The notes beneath the pieces are model-generated. The model saw only the letters and a program-made list of their open reading frames with translations, did not search any database and was not told the origin of the DNA. The position numbers and the translations under genes are program-made. Source: Dendrosporobacter quercicolus (GTDB lineage Bacteria; Bacillota; Negativicutes; DSM-1736; Dendrosporobacteraceae). Taken from it: DNA of 64,000 nt. The first letter of the stretch is position 1. Every line of letters starts with the position of its first letter. Below are positions 25,921-34,010 of the stretch, in pieces. Where the stretch lies: contig NZ_FNHB01000002.1 in assembly GCF_900104455.1 (NCBI RefSeq), positions 62,001 through 126,000 on the forward strand, written 5' to 3'.

Positions 25921-27744
25921 ATGCCGATAATCGCTGGTGTTGATATTGGTAATTCTACGACGGAAATTTGCCTGGCCAGACTCGAAGCCGGGCGGGCGAA
26001 TGAATATCTGGCAAGCAGTGTGGTTAAAACAACCGGCATTAAGGGAACGGCAGCCAATGTGCCCGGAATTGTCATCGCTTTGGAAGAAGCTTTGCAAAAA
26101 GCCGGCCTCAGCTTACAGCAGTTGTCCGAAATACGCATTAATGAAGCCACTCCGGTGATTGGCGATTTAGCCATGGAGACCATTACCGAAACGATTATCA
26201 CCGAGTCGACCATGATTGGACACAACCCGTCAACGCCTGGCGGAATCGGGTTAGGTGCGGGCGTAACGGCGGCCTATTCCGATTTGGATCGCGCTGCTGC
26301 GGGTGAAAAGATACTTTGCGTTATACCGCAGGGCATTGACTTTGAAGATGCGGCCCGGACGCTCAACCAGGCGGCCGAACGGGGTATTGACATTCAGGGC
26401 GCAATCGTCCGTCAGGATGATGCAGTGCTGATTGTCAACCGGTTAAAGCGCCGCATTCCGGTTGTTGACGAGGTGACGCTCATTGAAAAGGTCCCTTTGG
26501 GCATGCTGGCCGCAATCGAGGTCGCCGAAGCCGGCCAAACGGTCAAAACCCTGTCCAATCCGTATGGCATTGCCACCGTATTCGGCCTTTCAGCCGAGGA
26601 GACCAAACTGGTGGTGCCGATTGCCAGGGCCCTGATCGGCAACCGGTCGGCCGTTGTTGTCAAAACACCGCAGGGCGATGTCAAAGCCCGCTCTATTCCC
26701 GCCGGTTTTATTACGATTACGGGGCAGAGAGGCAAAACCGATATTGATGTTGAGGCTGGCGCCGTGAAAATTATGGAGGCGGTGGAACGGGTTCAGCCGG
26801 TCCTTGATGTTCAGGGCGAACCCGGCACCAATGTGAACGGCATGCTGGAAAGGGTCCGCCAGGTAATGAGTGAGCTTACCGTTCAGCCGTTAGCCGAAAT
26901 GAAGATTCAGGATGTGCTGGCTGTCGACACCTTTGTCCCGCTGCAGGTTCAGGGGGGATTAGCCGGTGAGTTTGCCCTGGAAAATGCGGTGGCCCTGGCG
27001 GCAATGGTAAAAACCAGCCGGCTGCCGATGCAGCAAATCGCTGATTTACTTACCGAACGACTCAAGGTAAAGGTGGTCATCGCCGGAGTGGAGGCCAATA
27101 TGGCCATTCGCGGCGCTCTGACTACCCCGGGCACCGACAAGCCTCTAGCCATTCTGGATATGGGCGGCGGTTCGACCGATGCAGCCGTCATTACCAAAGA
27201 TGAGCAGGTGTTTGCCATTCATCTGGCCGGAGCCGGGGATATGGTGACAATGCTGATCAATTCGGAGCTCGGCCTGAACGATTTTGATCTGGCTGAGGAT
27301 ATTAAAAAGTATCCGCTGGCCAAGGTGGAAAGTCTTTACCATGTGCGGCTTGAAGACGGTACTGTGCAATTCTATGACCAGCATTTGCCGTCTGAGGTTT
27401 TTGCGCGGGTGGTCATTCTGAAAGAGGATGGTATGCTGCCTATTCCGGCCGAGCATCCGCTTGATAAGATCCGGCATGTACGCCGTGAGGCGAAAAAGCG
27501 GGTATTTGTCACCAATTCCTTGCGGTCACTGGCCAGAGTAGCGCCGACCGGCAATATCCGTCATATAGAATTTGTCGTCATGGTAGGCGGGTCGGCACTG
27601 GATTTTGAAATTGCCGACATGGTGACCGATGCTCTGGCTGAATATGGCATTGTCTGCGGCCGCGGCAATATCCGGGGCCTGGAAGGGCCGCGCAATGCCG
27701 TGGCTACCGGCTTGGTACTGTCCTATCAGCGCAAAGAGGTGTGA
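25921..27744 (+). CDS. pduG: Diol dehydratase reactivase, large ATPase subunit
   Basis: A 607-residue protein of the DdrA/PduG type. It has an actin/Hsp70-like ATPase fold: IIAGVDIGNSTTEICLARL at the start (phosphate 1) and LAILDMGGGSTDAAVITK (phosphate 2). With the small subunit it exchanges damaged cobalamin from the inactivated dehydratase in an ATP-dependent way. The length is normal and all regions are present. It lies directly after the dehydratase genes, 3 bases before pduH. Confidence 0.96.
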   Translation: MPIIAGVDIGNSTTEICLARLEAGRANEYLASSVVKTTGIKGTAANVPGIVIALEEALQKAGLSLQQLSEIRINEATPVIGDLAMETITETIITESTMIGHNPSTPGGIGLGAGVTAAYSDLDRAAAGEKILCVIPQGIDFEDAARTLNQAAERGIDIQGAIVRQDDAVLIVNRLKRRIPVVDEVTLIEKVPLGMLAAIEVAEAGQTVKTLSNPYGIATVFGLSAEETKLVVPIARALIGNRSAVVVKTPQGDVKARSIPAGFITITGQRGKTDIDVEAGAVKIMEAVERVQPVLDVQGEPGTNVNGMLERVRQVMSELTVQPLAEMKIQDVLAVDTFVPLQVQGGLAGEFALENAVALAAMVKTSRLPMQQIADLLTERLKVKVVIAGVEANMAIRGALTTPGTDKPLAILDMGGGSTDAAVITKDEQVFAIHLAGAGDMVTMLINSELGLNDFDLAEDIKKYPLAKVESLYHVRLEDGTVQFYDQHLPSEVFARVVILKEDGMLPIPAEHPLDKIRHVRREAKKRVFVTNSLRSLARVAPTGNIRHIEFVVMVGGSALDFEIADMVTDALAEYGIVCGRGNIRGLEGPRNAVATGLVLSYQRKEV

Positions 27745-27747
27745 ACG

Positions 27748-28212
27748 ATGCAGGTAAGTAAAAATTCCCATAAACCAAGCATCATTATCCAGGCAGCCCC
27801 GCATCCGGCTCTGGCCGGCAAGCTGCGTGAGGTGCAGGCCGGGATTGAGGAAGAAGGCGTGCCTTATGCAATTTCCAGTGCAGAAGAGCAGAACGCCGAC
27901 CGCTTGGCTTTCCTGGCGGCCGGTCAGTCCCAGCTGGGCGTTGGCGTAGGGATTGGCCTTGAGGATATTTGCGTTCATTATGTTAAGCTGCCGGCCGGTG
28001 AGCCGTTGTTTAGCAGCGGCCGGGTCAATACGCCGGATGAGTGGCGCCGCTGCGGTTACAATGCGGCCCGGCTGGTCAAGGGCCTGCCGTTTAAAGACCG
28101 GCAGGCGGCGAGCTCCGTTCCGTACCGGAACGCCGAAGCTGATTTGTATCGACTGGTTCGCGAAATTGTGACTAAAGTACTTCAGGATCATGCGCAGACC
28201 CTGGGGAGGTGA
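27748..28212 (+). CDS. pduH: Diol dehydratase reactivase, small subunit
   Basis: A 154-residue DdrB/PduH protein, structurally like the beta subunit of the dehydratase. It is recognised by GIEEEGVPYAISSAEE, QSQLGVGVGIGLEDICVHY and NAARLVKGLPFKD. It is slightly longer than the family norm because of a C-terminal helix (ADLYRLVREIVTKVLQDH), a stretch that itself resembles an encapsulation helix. Gene spacing (3 bases from pduG, 4 to pduK) indicates tight co-translation. Confidence 0.94.
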   Translation: MQVSKNSHKPSIIIQAAPHPALAGKLREVQAGIEEEGVPYAISSAEEQNADRLAFLAAGQSQLGVGVGIGLEDICVHYVKLPAGEPLFSSGRVNTPDEWRRCGYNAARLVKGLPFKDRQAASSVPYRNAEADLYRLVREIVTKVLQDHAQTLGR

Positions 28213-28216
28213 ATAC

Positions 28217-28762
28217 ATGATCAAAAATTCGCTGGGTTTAATTGAGGTTGTCGGTTTGGCCGGGGCGCTGGAAGCGGCTGATGCCGCAGTAAAAGCGGCC
28301 AATGTCAGGCTGCTGGGGTATGAACTTACCAAAGGCGGGGGCATGGTTGTCATCAAGCTGCATGGCGATGTCGGCGCGGTTAAAGCCGCCGTTGAGGCGG
28401 GTACGGCCGCTGCCCGGAAAATTAGCAGGATCGTTTCCGCTCACGTTATCGCCAGACCGCACAATGATCTTGCCGGCATTGTTGCGACCAAGGACACGGT
28501 TGGTTTGCCAAAACCGTCTAAAGCCGCCAAGGCCGTCCCTGCCGCACCGGCGGAGCCGGCAGCAAAGCTTCAGCCGGAACTGACGTTAGCTGCCGGGGCA
28601 GTTCCGGGTCGGCAGGAAGAGAATAGCGGAGCTGAGCCGGATACAGCTAAAAAAAAAGATGAAATCTGCAATTTATGCGGTGACCCGGAGTGCAGCCGGA
28701 AAAAGGGCGATCCCAAAGTAACCTGCATTCATTACGATAAACATAACAAGGAGGACGAATAG
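28217..28762 (+). CDS. pduK: BMC shell protein with C-terminal cysteine cluster (PduK)
   Basis: A 181-residue protein: an N-terminal BMC domain ([20 protein letters not shown] to about residue 85), then a Pro/Ala/Lys-rich linker of about 55 residues, then a short cysteine motif with [15 protein letters not shown] and VTCIHY. The C-x2-C-x4-C...C pattern is the one seen in PduK and is proposed to bind an Fe-S cluster or metal. It is thought to be a minor shell component. The ATG at 28217 follows GGGGAGGTG. Confidence 0.9.
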   Translation: MIKNSLGLIEVVGLAGALEAADAAVKAANVRLLGYELTKGGGMVVIKLHGDVGAVKAAVEAGTAAARKISRIVSAHVIARPHNDLAGIVATKDTVGLPKPSKAAKAVPAAPAEPAAKLQPELTLAAGAVPGRQEENSGAEPDTAKKKDEICNLCGDPECSRKKGDPKVTCIHYDKHNKEDE

Positions 28763-28763
28763 T

Positions 28764-29045
28764 ATGCGTGGAGAGGCATTAGGAATGGTAGAAACCAAAG
28801 GCTTGGTGGGTGCAATAGAAGCAGCCGATGCCATGGTGAAGGCGGCCAATGTAACGCTGGTTGGGTATGAAAAAATTGGGGCAGGCTTTGTAACGGTAAT
28901 GGTGCGCGGCGATGTCGGCGCGGTAAAGGCGGCGACCGACAGCGGCGCGGCTGCGGCCCAGCGGGTTGGCGAATTGTTGTCTGTGCATGTCATTCCCCGC
29001 CCTCATACCGATATTGAAAAAATCCTGCCCAAGATTGACGGCTAA
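28764..29045 (+). CDS. pduJ: Major hexameric BMC shell protein PduJ
   Basis: A 93-residue single BMC-domain protein with [39 protein letters not shown] and [16 protein letters not shown]. It differs from the pduA product at 21909 at only a modest number of positions, mostly conservative, and so is an in-operon paralogue. It builds facets together with PduA. It starts 1 base after the pduK stop codon. Confidence 0.93.
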   Translation: MRGEALGMVETKGLVGAIEAADAMVKAANVTLVGYEKIGAGFVTVMVRGDVGAVKAATDSGAAAAQRVGELLSVHVIPRPHTDIEKILPKIDG

Positions 29046-29154
29046 TATTGGGCGTTGGAGATTGGATCTATTGGACCACACCGGTTTATGCACCGGGACT
29101 TAGCGGCAAGGAAAGAACCCTAAGTCTGACAGTCAATAGCCAAAAGGTGGTGAG

Positions 29155-30078
29155 ATGATGGAGAAAGCAATGATCGAGGAAATCGTGGCCAAAGTTTTAG
29201 CAGCAATTTCCAGCAAAACACTTGAGGCGGCTGAAGCGGATTCGGGTATTCCCGTGGGTGTTTCAAACCGCCATATCCACCTCTCGGCCGAACATGCAGC
29301 AGTGCTGTTTGGCTGTGGGCATGAATTAACCTATGACCGGGATCTGAAGCAAACCGGCGAATTTGCCGCGAAGGAAACGGTTACCTTGGTTGGACCCAAA
29401 GGAATCATTCGCGGCGTCCGGGTGCTGGGGCCTATCCGGGCTTCAACGCAAATTGAGATATCACGGACGGACGGTTTTAGCCTGGGCATTAAACCGCCGG
29501 TTCGCGATTCCGGTAATATCGCCGGTTCGGCGGGGGTTGTTGTGGTCGGCGCGAAAGGCGCAATAACGCTCGAGGAGGGAGTTATCTGCGCTGCCCGGCA
29601 CATTCATATCAGCGATACCGATGCCGGACAGCTTAAGGTTTCTGACGGCAGCCGGGTCAAAGTGGCTGTGAACGGGGAACGGGGCGCTGTTTTGCACAAT
29701 GTGCTGGTGCGGGTACGCCCCGGTTTCCGGAGAGAGTTTCACATTGACACCGACGAAGCCAACGCGCTGGGGCTGAGCAATGGTCAGCTGGTAACTTTGG
29801 CCGGGGAGGAAAAGCAGGAGGTTGCCGACTATGGCGTTAGAATGGCAGACGTGGGCTGTCTGGCGGCTGCGACCGGCAAGCCTCTGGCTCCGGCGGCCGC
29901 TCCGCCAAAGACGCCGGCCGTCCCGGGGAAAAAAACAGTGCTGGCGGCGGCGGCGGTAAAAAACGCCGCGGTGAGCGGAGCGAAGTCTTTAACATTGCCG
30001 CCGGGGACGCTGGTTACCCCCCTGGCCAGGGATATCGCCAGCGAGTACGCGATTGAATTGATATACTTTACCCGGTAG
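29155..30078 (+). CDS. pduL: PduL-type phosphotransacylase with a long C-terminal extension
   Basis: A 307-residue protein. Residues 1-20 (MIEEIVAKVLAAISS) are an amphipathic encapsulation helix. Residues about 30-225 are the two-barrel PduL fold with the zinc-binding signatures SNRHIHLSAEH and AARHIHISDTDA and the segment GPIRASTQIEISRTD. It converts propionyl-CoA plus phosphate to propionyl-phosphate and recycles CoA inside the compartment. PduL is normally about 210-230 residues. Here an Ala/Pro/Lys-rich linker leads to a final segment (LPPGTLVTPLARDIASEYAI) that resembles tails of other microcompartment proteins. It lies 109 bases after pduJ, the largest gap in the operon core. Confidence 0.92.
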   Translation: MMEKAMIEEIVAKVLAAISSKTLEAAEADSGIPVGVSNRHIHLSAEHAAVLFGCGHELTYDRDLKQTGEFAAKETVTLVGPKGIIRGVRVLGPIRASTQIEISRTDGFSLGIKPPVRDSGNIAGSAGVVVVGAKGAITLEEGVICAARHIHISDTDAGQLKVSDGSRVKVAVNGERGAVLHNVLVRVRPGFRREFHIDTDEANALGLSNGQLVTLAGEEKQEVADYGVRMADVGCLAAATGKPLAPAAAPPKTPAVPGKKTVLAAAAVKNAAVSGAKSLTLPPGTLVTPLARDIASEYAIELIYFTR

Positions 30079-30103
30079 CGACGCACGGAAGGAAGGATGT
30101 TTC

Positions 30104-30388
30104 ATGTGGGTGGGAACGGTTATCGGCACACTGGTGGCCACGCCGAAGGATGACAGTCTGACCGGCTGCAAGCTGCTGATTGTTCAGCCGTCAAGCTTCG
30201 GGCAAAAAGGGCAGACATCTCCGGTTGTTGCGGTGGACACGATTGGCGCGGGCACCGGCGAAAACGTGCTGGTGGTGGAAGGCAGTTCGGCCCGGCATGC
30301 AACAGGCCGGCCGCAGTCCGCAGTTGATGCGGCGATTGTCGGCATCATCGACAATATTGAAATAAATAACGATTTGCTCGAGGAGTAG
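30104..30388 (+). CDS. pduN: BMC vertex protein PduN (EutN/CcmL family)
   Basis: A 94-residue pentamer-forming protein that caps the vertices of the shell. It begins MWVGTVIGTLVATPKDDSL and contains VVAVDTIGAGTGENVLVVEG and the C-terminal VDAAIVGIIDNIEI, all typical. It lies 25 bases after pduL, with GGAAGGAAGG before the ATG. Confidence 0.95.
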   Translation: MWVGTVIGTLVATPKDDSLTGCKLLIVQPSSFGQKGQTSPVVAVDTIGAGTGENVLVVEGSSARHATGRPQSAVDAAIVGIIDNIEINNDLLEE

Positions 30389-30393
30389 ATGCC

Positions 30394-31437
30394 ATGAAAG
30401 TTTATACAAAAACTGGCGATGGCGGTCAAACCAGCTTGTTATCCAAGCAGCGGGTTGATAAGGATCATGACCGGGTGAATGCCTATGGAACGGTGGACGA
30501 GGCCAGTGCGGCGATGGGTCTGGCCAGGGCTTTGTGCAACAAAGACTGGGCAGTGGAAATGATTCAAAACATCCAGGCCGAACTTATTTTGCTAAACGCT
30601 GATTTGGCCACTGACGCCATAACCGCCGACAGTGAATTGAGGATTAAGGCCGGACATGTGACCAGACTTGAAAATATGATTGACTCACTGGAGTTAAAGC
30701 GTATTCCTCAGCCGTATTTCATTACGCCCGGGGATACCGTAGTCAGCGCGGCTTTGGATTTAGCCCGTACGATTGTCCGCCGGGCCGAGCGGCTGGTGGT
30801 TACGCTGAAGCGAACCCAATCGGTATCGCCCCAGGTACCGCTGTATTTAAACCGTCTGTCTGATTTGCTGTATGTTTTGGCCCGCTGTGTTGAACAGGAA
30901 GAACTCATTCAGACAGTCGCAGCCAGGGTAAATCGGATTTTAGCGGAAAAACCAGCCGGGCGCGGCGTTGAAGCCGCCGATGTTATGGCCCAGGCGGAAA
31001 AAATTGTCGCTGCCGCCCGTCAGGGCGCCGGTTCTTCAGTGAGCATTTTAGATACAGCCAGGAAAGTAATGGCCGCGGCCGAGCAGAAAGCAAGGGAGAT
31101 CGGCGTGCCAATGGTGATAGCCGTAGTTGATGCCGGCGGTAATTTAGTAGCCCAGAACCGGATGGACGGCGCTCTGCTGGGCAGTATTTCACTGGCCCTG
31201 GATAAAGCTTATACTGCAGCCGCTCTCAACATGTCAACAGATACGGCTGCTTCGCTGGCTGTGCCGGGACAGCCGCTTTATGGCTTAAATACGGCTGGGA
31301 CCGGCCGGTTTGTCGTTTTCGGCGGCGGCTTCCCGCTGCTGAGTAAGGGCGAATTGATTGGCGGCATTGGCGTAAGCGGCGGGACGGTCGACGAAGATAT
31401 GATTGTTGCCCGGGCCGGACTGGCTGCCTGGCAATAA
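30394..31437 (+). CDS. pduO: Cob(I)alamin adenosyltransferase PduO with C-terminal HbpS/GlcG-like domain
   Basis: A 347-residue two-domain protein. Residues 1-185 are the PduO-type ATP:corrinoid adenosyltransferase (VYTKTGDGGQTSLLSKQRV, YGTVDEASAAMG, RTIVRRAERLVVTL, YLNRLSDLLYVLARCVE), which makes coenzyme B12 for the dehydratase. Residues about 215-347 are a DUF336/HbpS-GlcG domain (VIAVVDAGGNLVAQNRMDGA, FGGGFPLLSKGELIGGIGVSGG), as in full-length PduO of Salmonella. It starts 5 bases after pduN. Confidence 0.95.
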   Translation: MKVYTKTGDGGQTSLLSKQRVDKDHDRVNAYGTVDEASAAMGLARALCNKDWAVEMIQNIQAELILLNADLATDAITADSELRIKAGHVTRLENMIDSLELKRIPQPYFITPGDTVVSAALDLARTIVRRAERLVVTLKRTQSVSPQVPLYLNRLSDLLYVLARCVEQEELIQTVAARVNRILAEKPAGRGVEAADVMAQAEKIVAAARQGAGSSVSILDTARKVMAAAEQKAREIGVPMVIAVVDAGGNLVAQNRMDGALLGSISLALDKAYTAAALNMSTDTAASLAVPGQPLYGLNTAGTGRFVVFGGGFPLLSKGELIGGIGVSGGTVDEDMIVARAGLAAWQ

Positions 31438-31465
31438 CTTCACTGCGATAGGAGGAAAGAGCTTA

Positions 31466-32899
31466 ATGGCTATTGATCAAACATTAATTGAACGAATTAC
31501 AGCAGAGGTACTGGCTAAGATGCAGGGGCCGGCAGCCAGTGCGCCCAGGGACGGCGTCTTTGCCACGGTGGACGAGGCTGTAGCTGCGGCCCGTACGGCA
31601 CAAAAGCAGCTGGCCGCCTTATCGATTGAACAGCGGGAAAAGCTGATCACGGCAATGCGTGAGGCTGCCCGCGAAAATGCCAGGCTGCTGGCCGAGATGG
31701 CTGTGGAAGAGTCAGGCATGGGCAATGTACAGGATAAAGTAATTAAAAATAAACTGACTGCCGATAAAACGCCGGGAACGGAAGATCTGGTCACTCATGC
31801 CTGGAGCGGCGACCATGGTTTGACTCTAGTCGAAATGGGACCATATGGGGTAATAGGTTCAATTACCCCCACAACCAATCCGGCGGCTACGGTAATTTGC
31901 AACGGTATTGGCATGATTGCCGCCGGCAATGCGGTCTTTTTCAGCCCGCATCCCAAAGCCAGGAATACCTCGCTAAAAACCATCCGGTTATTAAACGACG
32001 CAATTGTCAAGGCCGGCGGTCCGCCAAATCTATTGACAAGTTTGGCCAATCCCACAATTGAAGCCGCCAATGAGATGATGAAACACCCCAAGATCAATAT
32101 GCTGGTGGCCACCGGCGGGCCCGGCGTGGTAAAAACCGTGTTGTCTTCGGGGAAAAAGGCAATTGGCGCGGGTGCGGGGAATCCTCCGGCAGTTGTTGAT
32201 GAAACGGCGGATATTGAAAAGGCGGCCCGGGACATTGTCAGCGGCGCTTCTTTTGATAACAACCTGCCGTGCATTGCGGAAAAAGAAGTCATCGCCGTTG
32301 GCAGTATTGCGGATAAGCTCATTGCCTATATGCAAAAATATGGCGCATATCTTATTTCCGGCCGTCAGGTTGATGATTTAATTCAAATCATCATGACCGC
32401 CCAGGAGGAGAAAATTGCACCGGGCTGCACCGATAAACCCAAAAAGGTTTATGGCATCAACAAAGATTATGTGGGCAAAGATGCCGCGTTTATTCTGGGC
32501 AAGCTGGGAATAAACGCACCGGCCGGCACGAAATTAATTATTTGTGAAACCGGCCCGGATCACCCGTTTGTCGTTGAAGAACTGATGATGCCGGTCTTGC
32601 CGGTTGTTCAGGTCAAAGATATTGATGCGGCCATTGACCTGGCGGTAAAAGTGGAGCATGGCAACCGTCACACAGCCATTATGCATTCCAAGAATGTCGA
32701 TCACCTGACCCGTCTGGCCAAAGCCATTGAAACAACCATTTTTGTCAAAAATGCTCCCTCTTATGCCGGCATCGGCGTAGGCGGCGAAGGCTATGCGACT
32801 TTTACCATTGCCGGTCCGACCGGTGAAGGCCTGACCGCGCCCAGAAGCTTTACCCGTCAGCGCCGGTGCACGCTTGTTGATGCCTTCTCCATTGTTTAA
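31466..32899 (+). CDS. pduP: CoA-acylating propionaldehyde dehydrogenase
   Basis: A 477-residue aldehyde dehydrogenase of the PduP/EutE type that oxidises propionaldehyde to propionyl-CoA with NAD. The first 18 residues (IDQTLIERITAEVLAKM) are the encapsulation helix, followed by a short linker. The catalytic Cys269 lies in DNNLPCIAEKE, and GSITPTTNPAATVICNGIG and SYAGIGVGGEG are conserved. The ATG at 31466 with AGGAGGAAAG upstream is chosen over an in-frame ATG at 31403 that lies inside pduO. Confidence 0.96.
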   Translation: MAIDQTLIERITAEVLAKMQGPAASAPRDGVFATVDEAVAAARTAQKQLAALSIEQREKLITAMREAARENARLLAEMAVEESGMGNVQDKVIKNKLTADKTPGTEDLVTHAWSGDHGLTLVEMGPYGVIGSITPTTNPAATVICNGIGMIAAGNAVFFSPHPKARNTSLKTIRLLNDAIVKAGGPPNLLTSLANPTIEAANEMMKHPKINMLVATGGPGVVKTVLSSGKKAIGAGAGNPPAVVDETADIEKAARDIVSGASFDNNLPCIAEKEVIAVGSIADKLIAYMQKYGAYLISGRQVDDLIQIIMTAQEEKIAPGCTDKPKKVYGINKDYVGKDAAFILGKLGINAPAGTKLIICETGPDHPFVVEELMMPVLPVVQVKDIDAAIDLAVKVEHGNRHTAIMHSKNVDHLTRLAKAIETTIFVKNAPSYAGIGVGGEGYATFTIAGPTGEGLTAPRSFTRQRRCTLVDAFSIV

Positions 32900-33057
32900 T
32901 CAGCAGGCAGCGGCGAAAGCAGGGGGCAGACCGGCCGAAGGAGATTGCCGCCGCCCCTTGACCATCAGCGCCAAACAGGGCGCAAGCCGCCGATCTGGCG
33001 CTGTAAAATCTCAGGATAGTAAGGTAAAACAGGGCGGTTTTAAGAAGGAGATTACTC

Positions 33058-33798
33058 ATGCCTGCATATGCATATGACGCCACTATGATTATGAATAAGT
33101 TCGCGGAACACCCTATGCAAATGCTGCCACTGATGGTGCTGGCCATGGGCTTTGGCTTTGTTCAGTACATATTTTGCTTTTTTATGACAATGAGAGATAA
33201 AAAATCGCCGTTTCCGGCCTACATGCATGCCTTCTATTTGGCGCATGACTTTCTTTTTGTAACCTTGTTCCACCAGTGGTTTGTGGAATATAAGTCCCTG
33301 CCCTTTCAGGTCGTGTGGTTGGGTATGGTGGCTTTTAACTTCTTTGAGCTACACGCTCTATATCTGGAGATCAAGTACGATCGTCAAGAGTCGTTTGGCA
33401 AGTATTATGATGGTCCGGTAACTGTGTGGCAGGCAACGAAACGTCTCGCGGTGATGGTCATTGTAAGTTTTATCATTCTGTCGACAGTGCGTTCATTCAT
33501 GAATGACAAGCTCATGTTCTGCGTATTTATCTCAACAAACGTCATCATGGCGATTGGCCCTGCCCTGCTGATGCAGCAGCGCCGGAAACGGGTTCGCGGC
33601 TCGGCCGGTCTTGCCTGCTTTATTCTGCTGGGTACAATCGCCACCTTTTTGCCGGAAGGTCTGGGAATGTATACAACTGCTGATCCAGAGTACTTTGCGC
33701 GGCCTTGGTTTTTTATCCTTGGCGCCACCTGCACGCTTATCGCGATTTTGCATTTAGTTACGGTGCTGCGCATGCCGAAGCCTGCGGCTGCGCGTTAA
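33058..33798 (+). CDS. Seven-helix membrane protein of unknown function at the end of the pdu operon
   Basis: I do not recognise a family with confidence. The 246-residue protein has seven clear hydrophobic segments (about residues 21-42, 58-78, 82-105, 129-148, 152-172, 184-207, 215-237) and charged, Arg/Lys-rich loops. It has no signal peptide. Conserved-looking polar residues lie in or next to helices: HAFYLAHDF in helix 2 and FFELHALYLEIKYD in helix 3. It follows pduP after 158 bases with a good AAGGAG site and lies before the operon terminator, so it is probably co-transcribed with pdu. It is not any of the named Salmonella Pdu proteins. Transport of a substrate or product (propanediol, alcohol, acid) is only a guess from context. 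Confidence 0.7.
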   Translation: MPAYAYDATMIMNKFAEHPMQMLPLMVLAMGFGFVQYIFCFFMTMRDKKSPFPAYMHAFYLAHDFLFVTLFHQWFVEYKSLPFQVVWLGMVAFNFFELHALYLEIKYDRQESFGKYYDGPVTVWQATKRLAVMVIVSFIILSTVRSFMNDKLMFCVFISTNVIMAIGPALLMQQRRKRVRGSAGLACFILLGTIATFLPEGLGMYTTADPEYFARPWFFILGATCTLIAILHLVTVLRMPKPAAAR

Positions 33799-33839
33799 GC
33801 GGACAGGACAAATTCAGCTGTTGTTCGAGCAAACGATTC

Positions 33840-33884
33840 AAGTCCCTGGTTTTCCCGGTGGGAAAACCAGGGACTTTTTGTTTG
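33840..33884 (+). terminator. Terminator of the pdu operon
   Basis: AGTCCCTGGTTTTCC pairs exactly with GGAAAACCAGGGACT around CCGGT, followed by TTTTTG. This is a strong intrinsic terminator about 40 bases after the membrane protein stop. Confidence 0.92.
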
Positions 33885-33950
33885 ACTGCAAGGCCAGACC
33901 GTAATTTGTACAGTGGCAGAAACCATTTTTGAGTATTTAACAAACAACAG

Positions 33951-33980
33951 GTGACATTTGCGGTGCGGGTATATTATAAT
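33951..33980 (+). promoter_or_regulatory. Promoter of ilvBN
   Basis: GTGACA (33951-33956) and TATAAT (33975-33980) are separated by 18 bases, a near-consensus vegetative promoter about 30 bases before the ilvB start codon. No leader hairpin or T-box fits in the short space, so leader attenuation is unlikely. Confidence 0.7.
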
Positions 33981-34010
33981 ACTGAGAAAAGGCTGGCCTA
34001 AGGAGGACCT

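Noticed and set aside
33058-33798. PduX or PduF (known pdu-linked proteins)
   Set aside because: PduX is a soluble kinase and PduF an aquaglyceroporin with NPA motifs. This protein has seven helices and neither signature.
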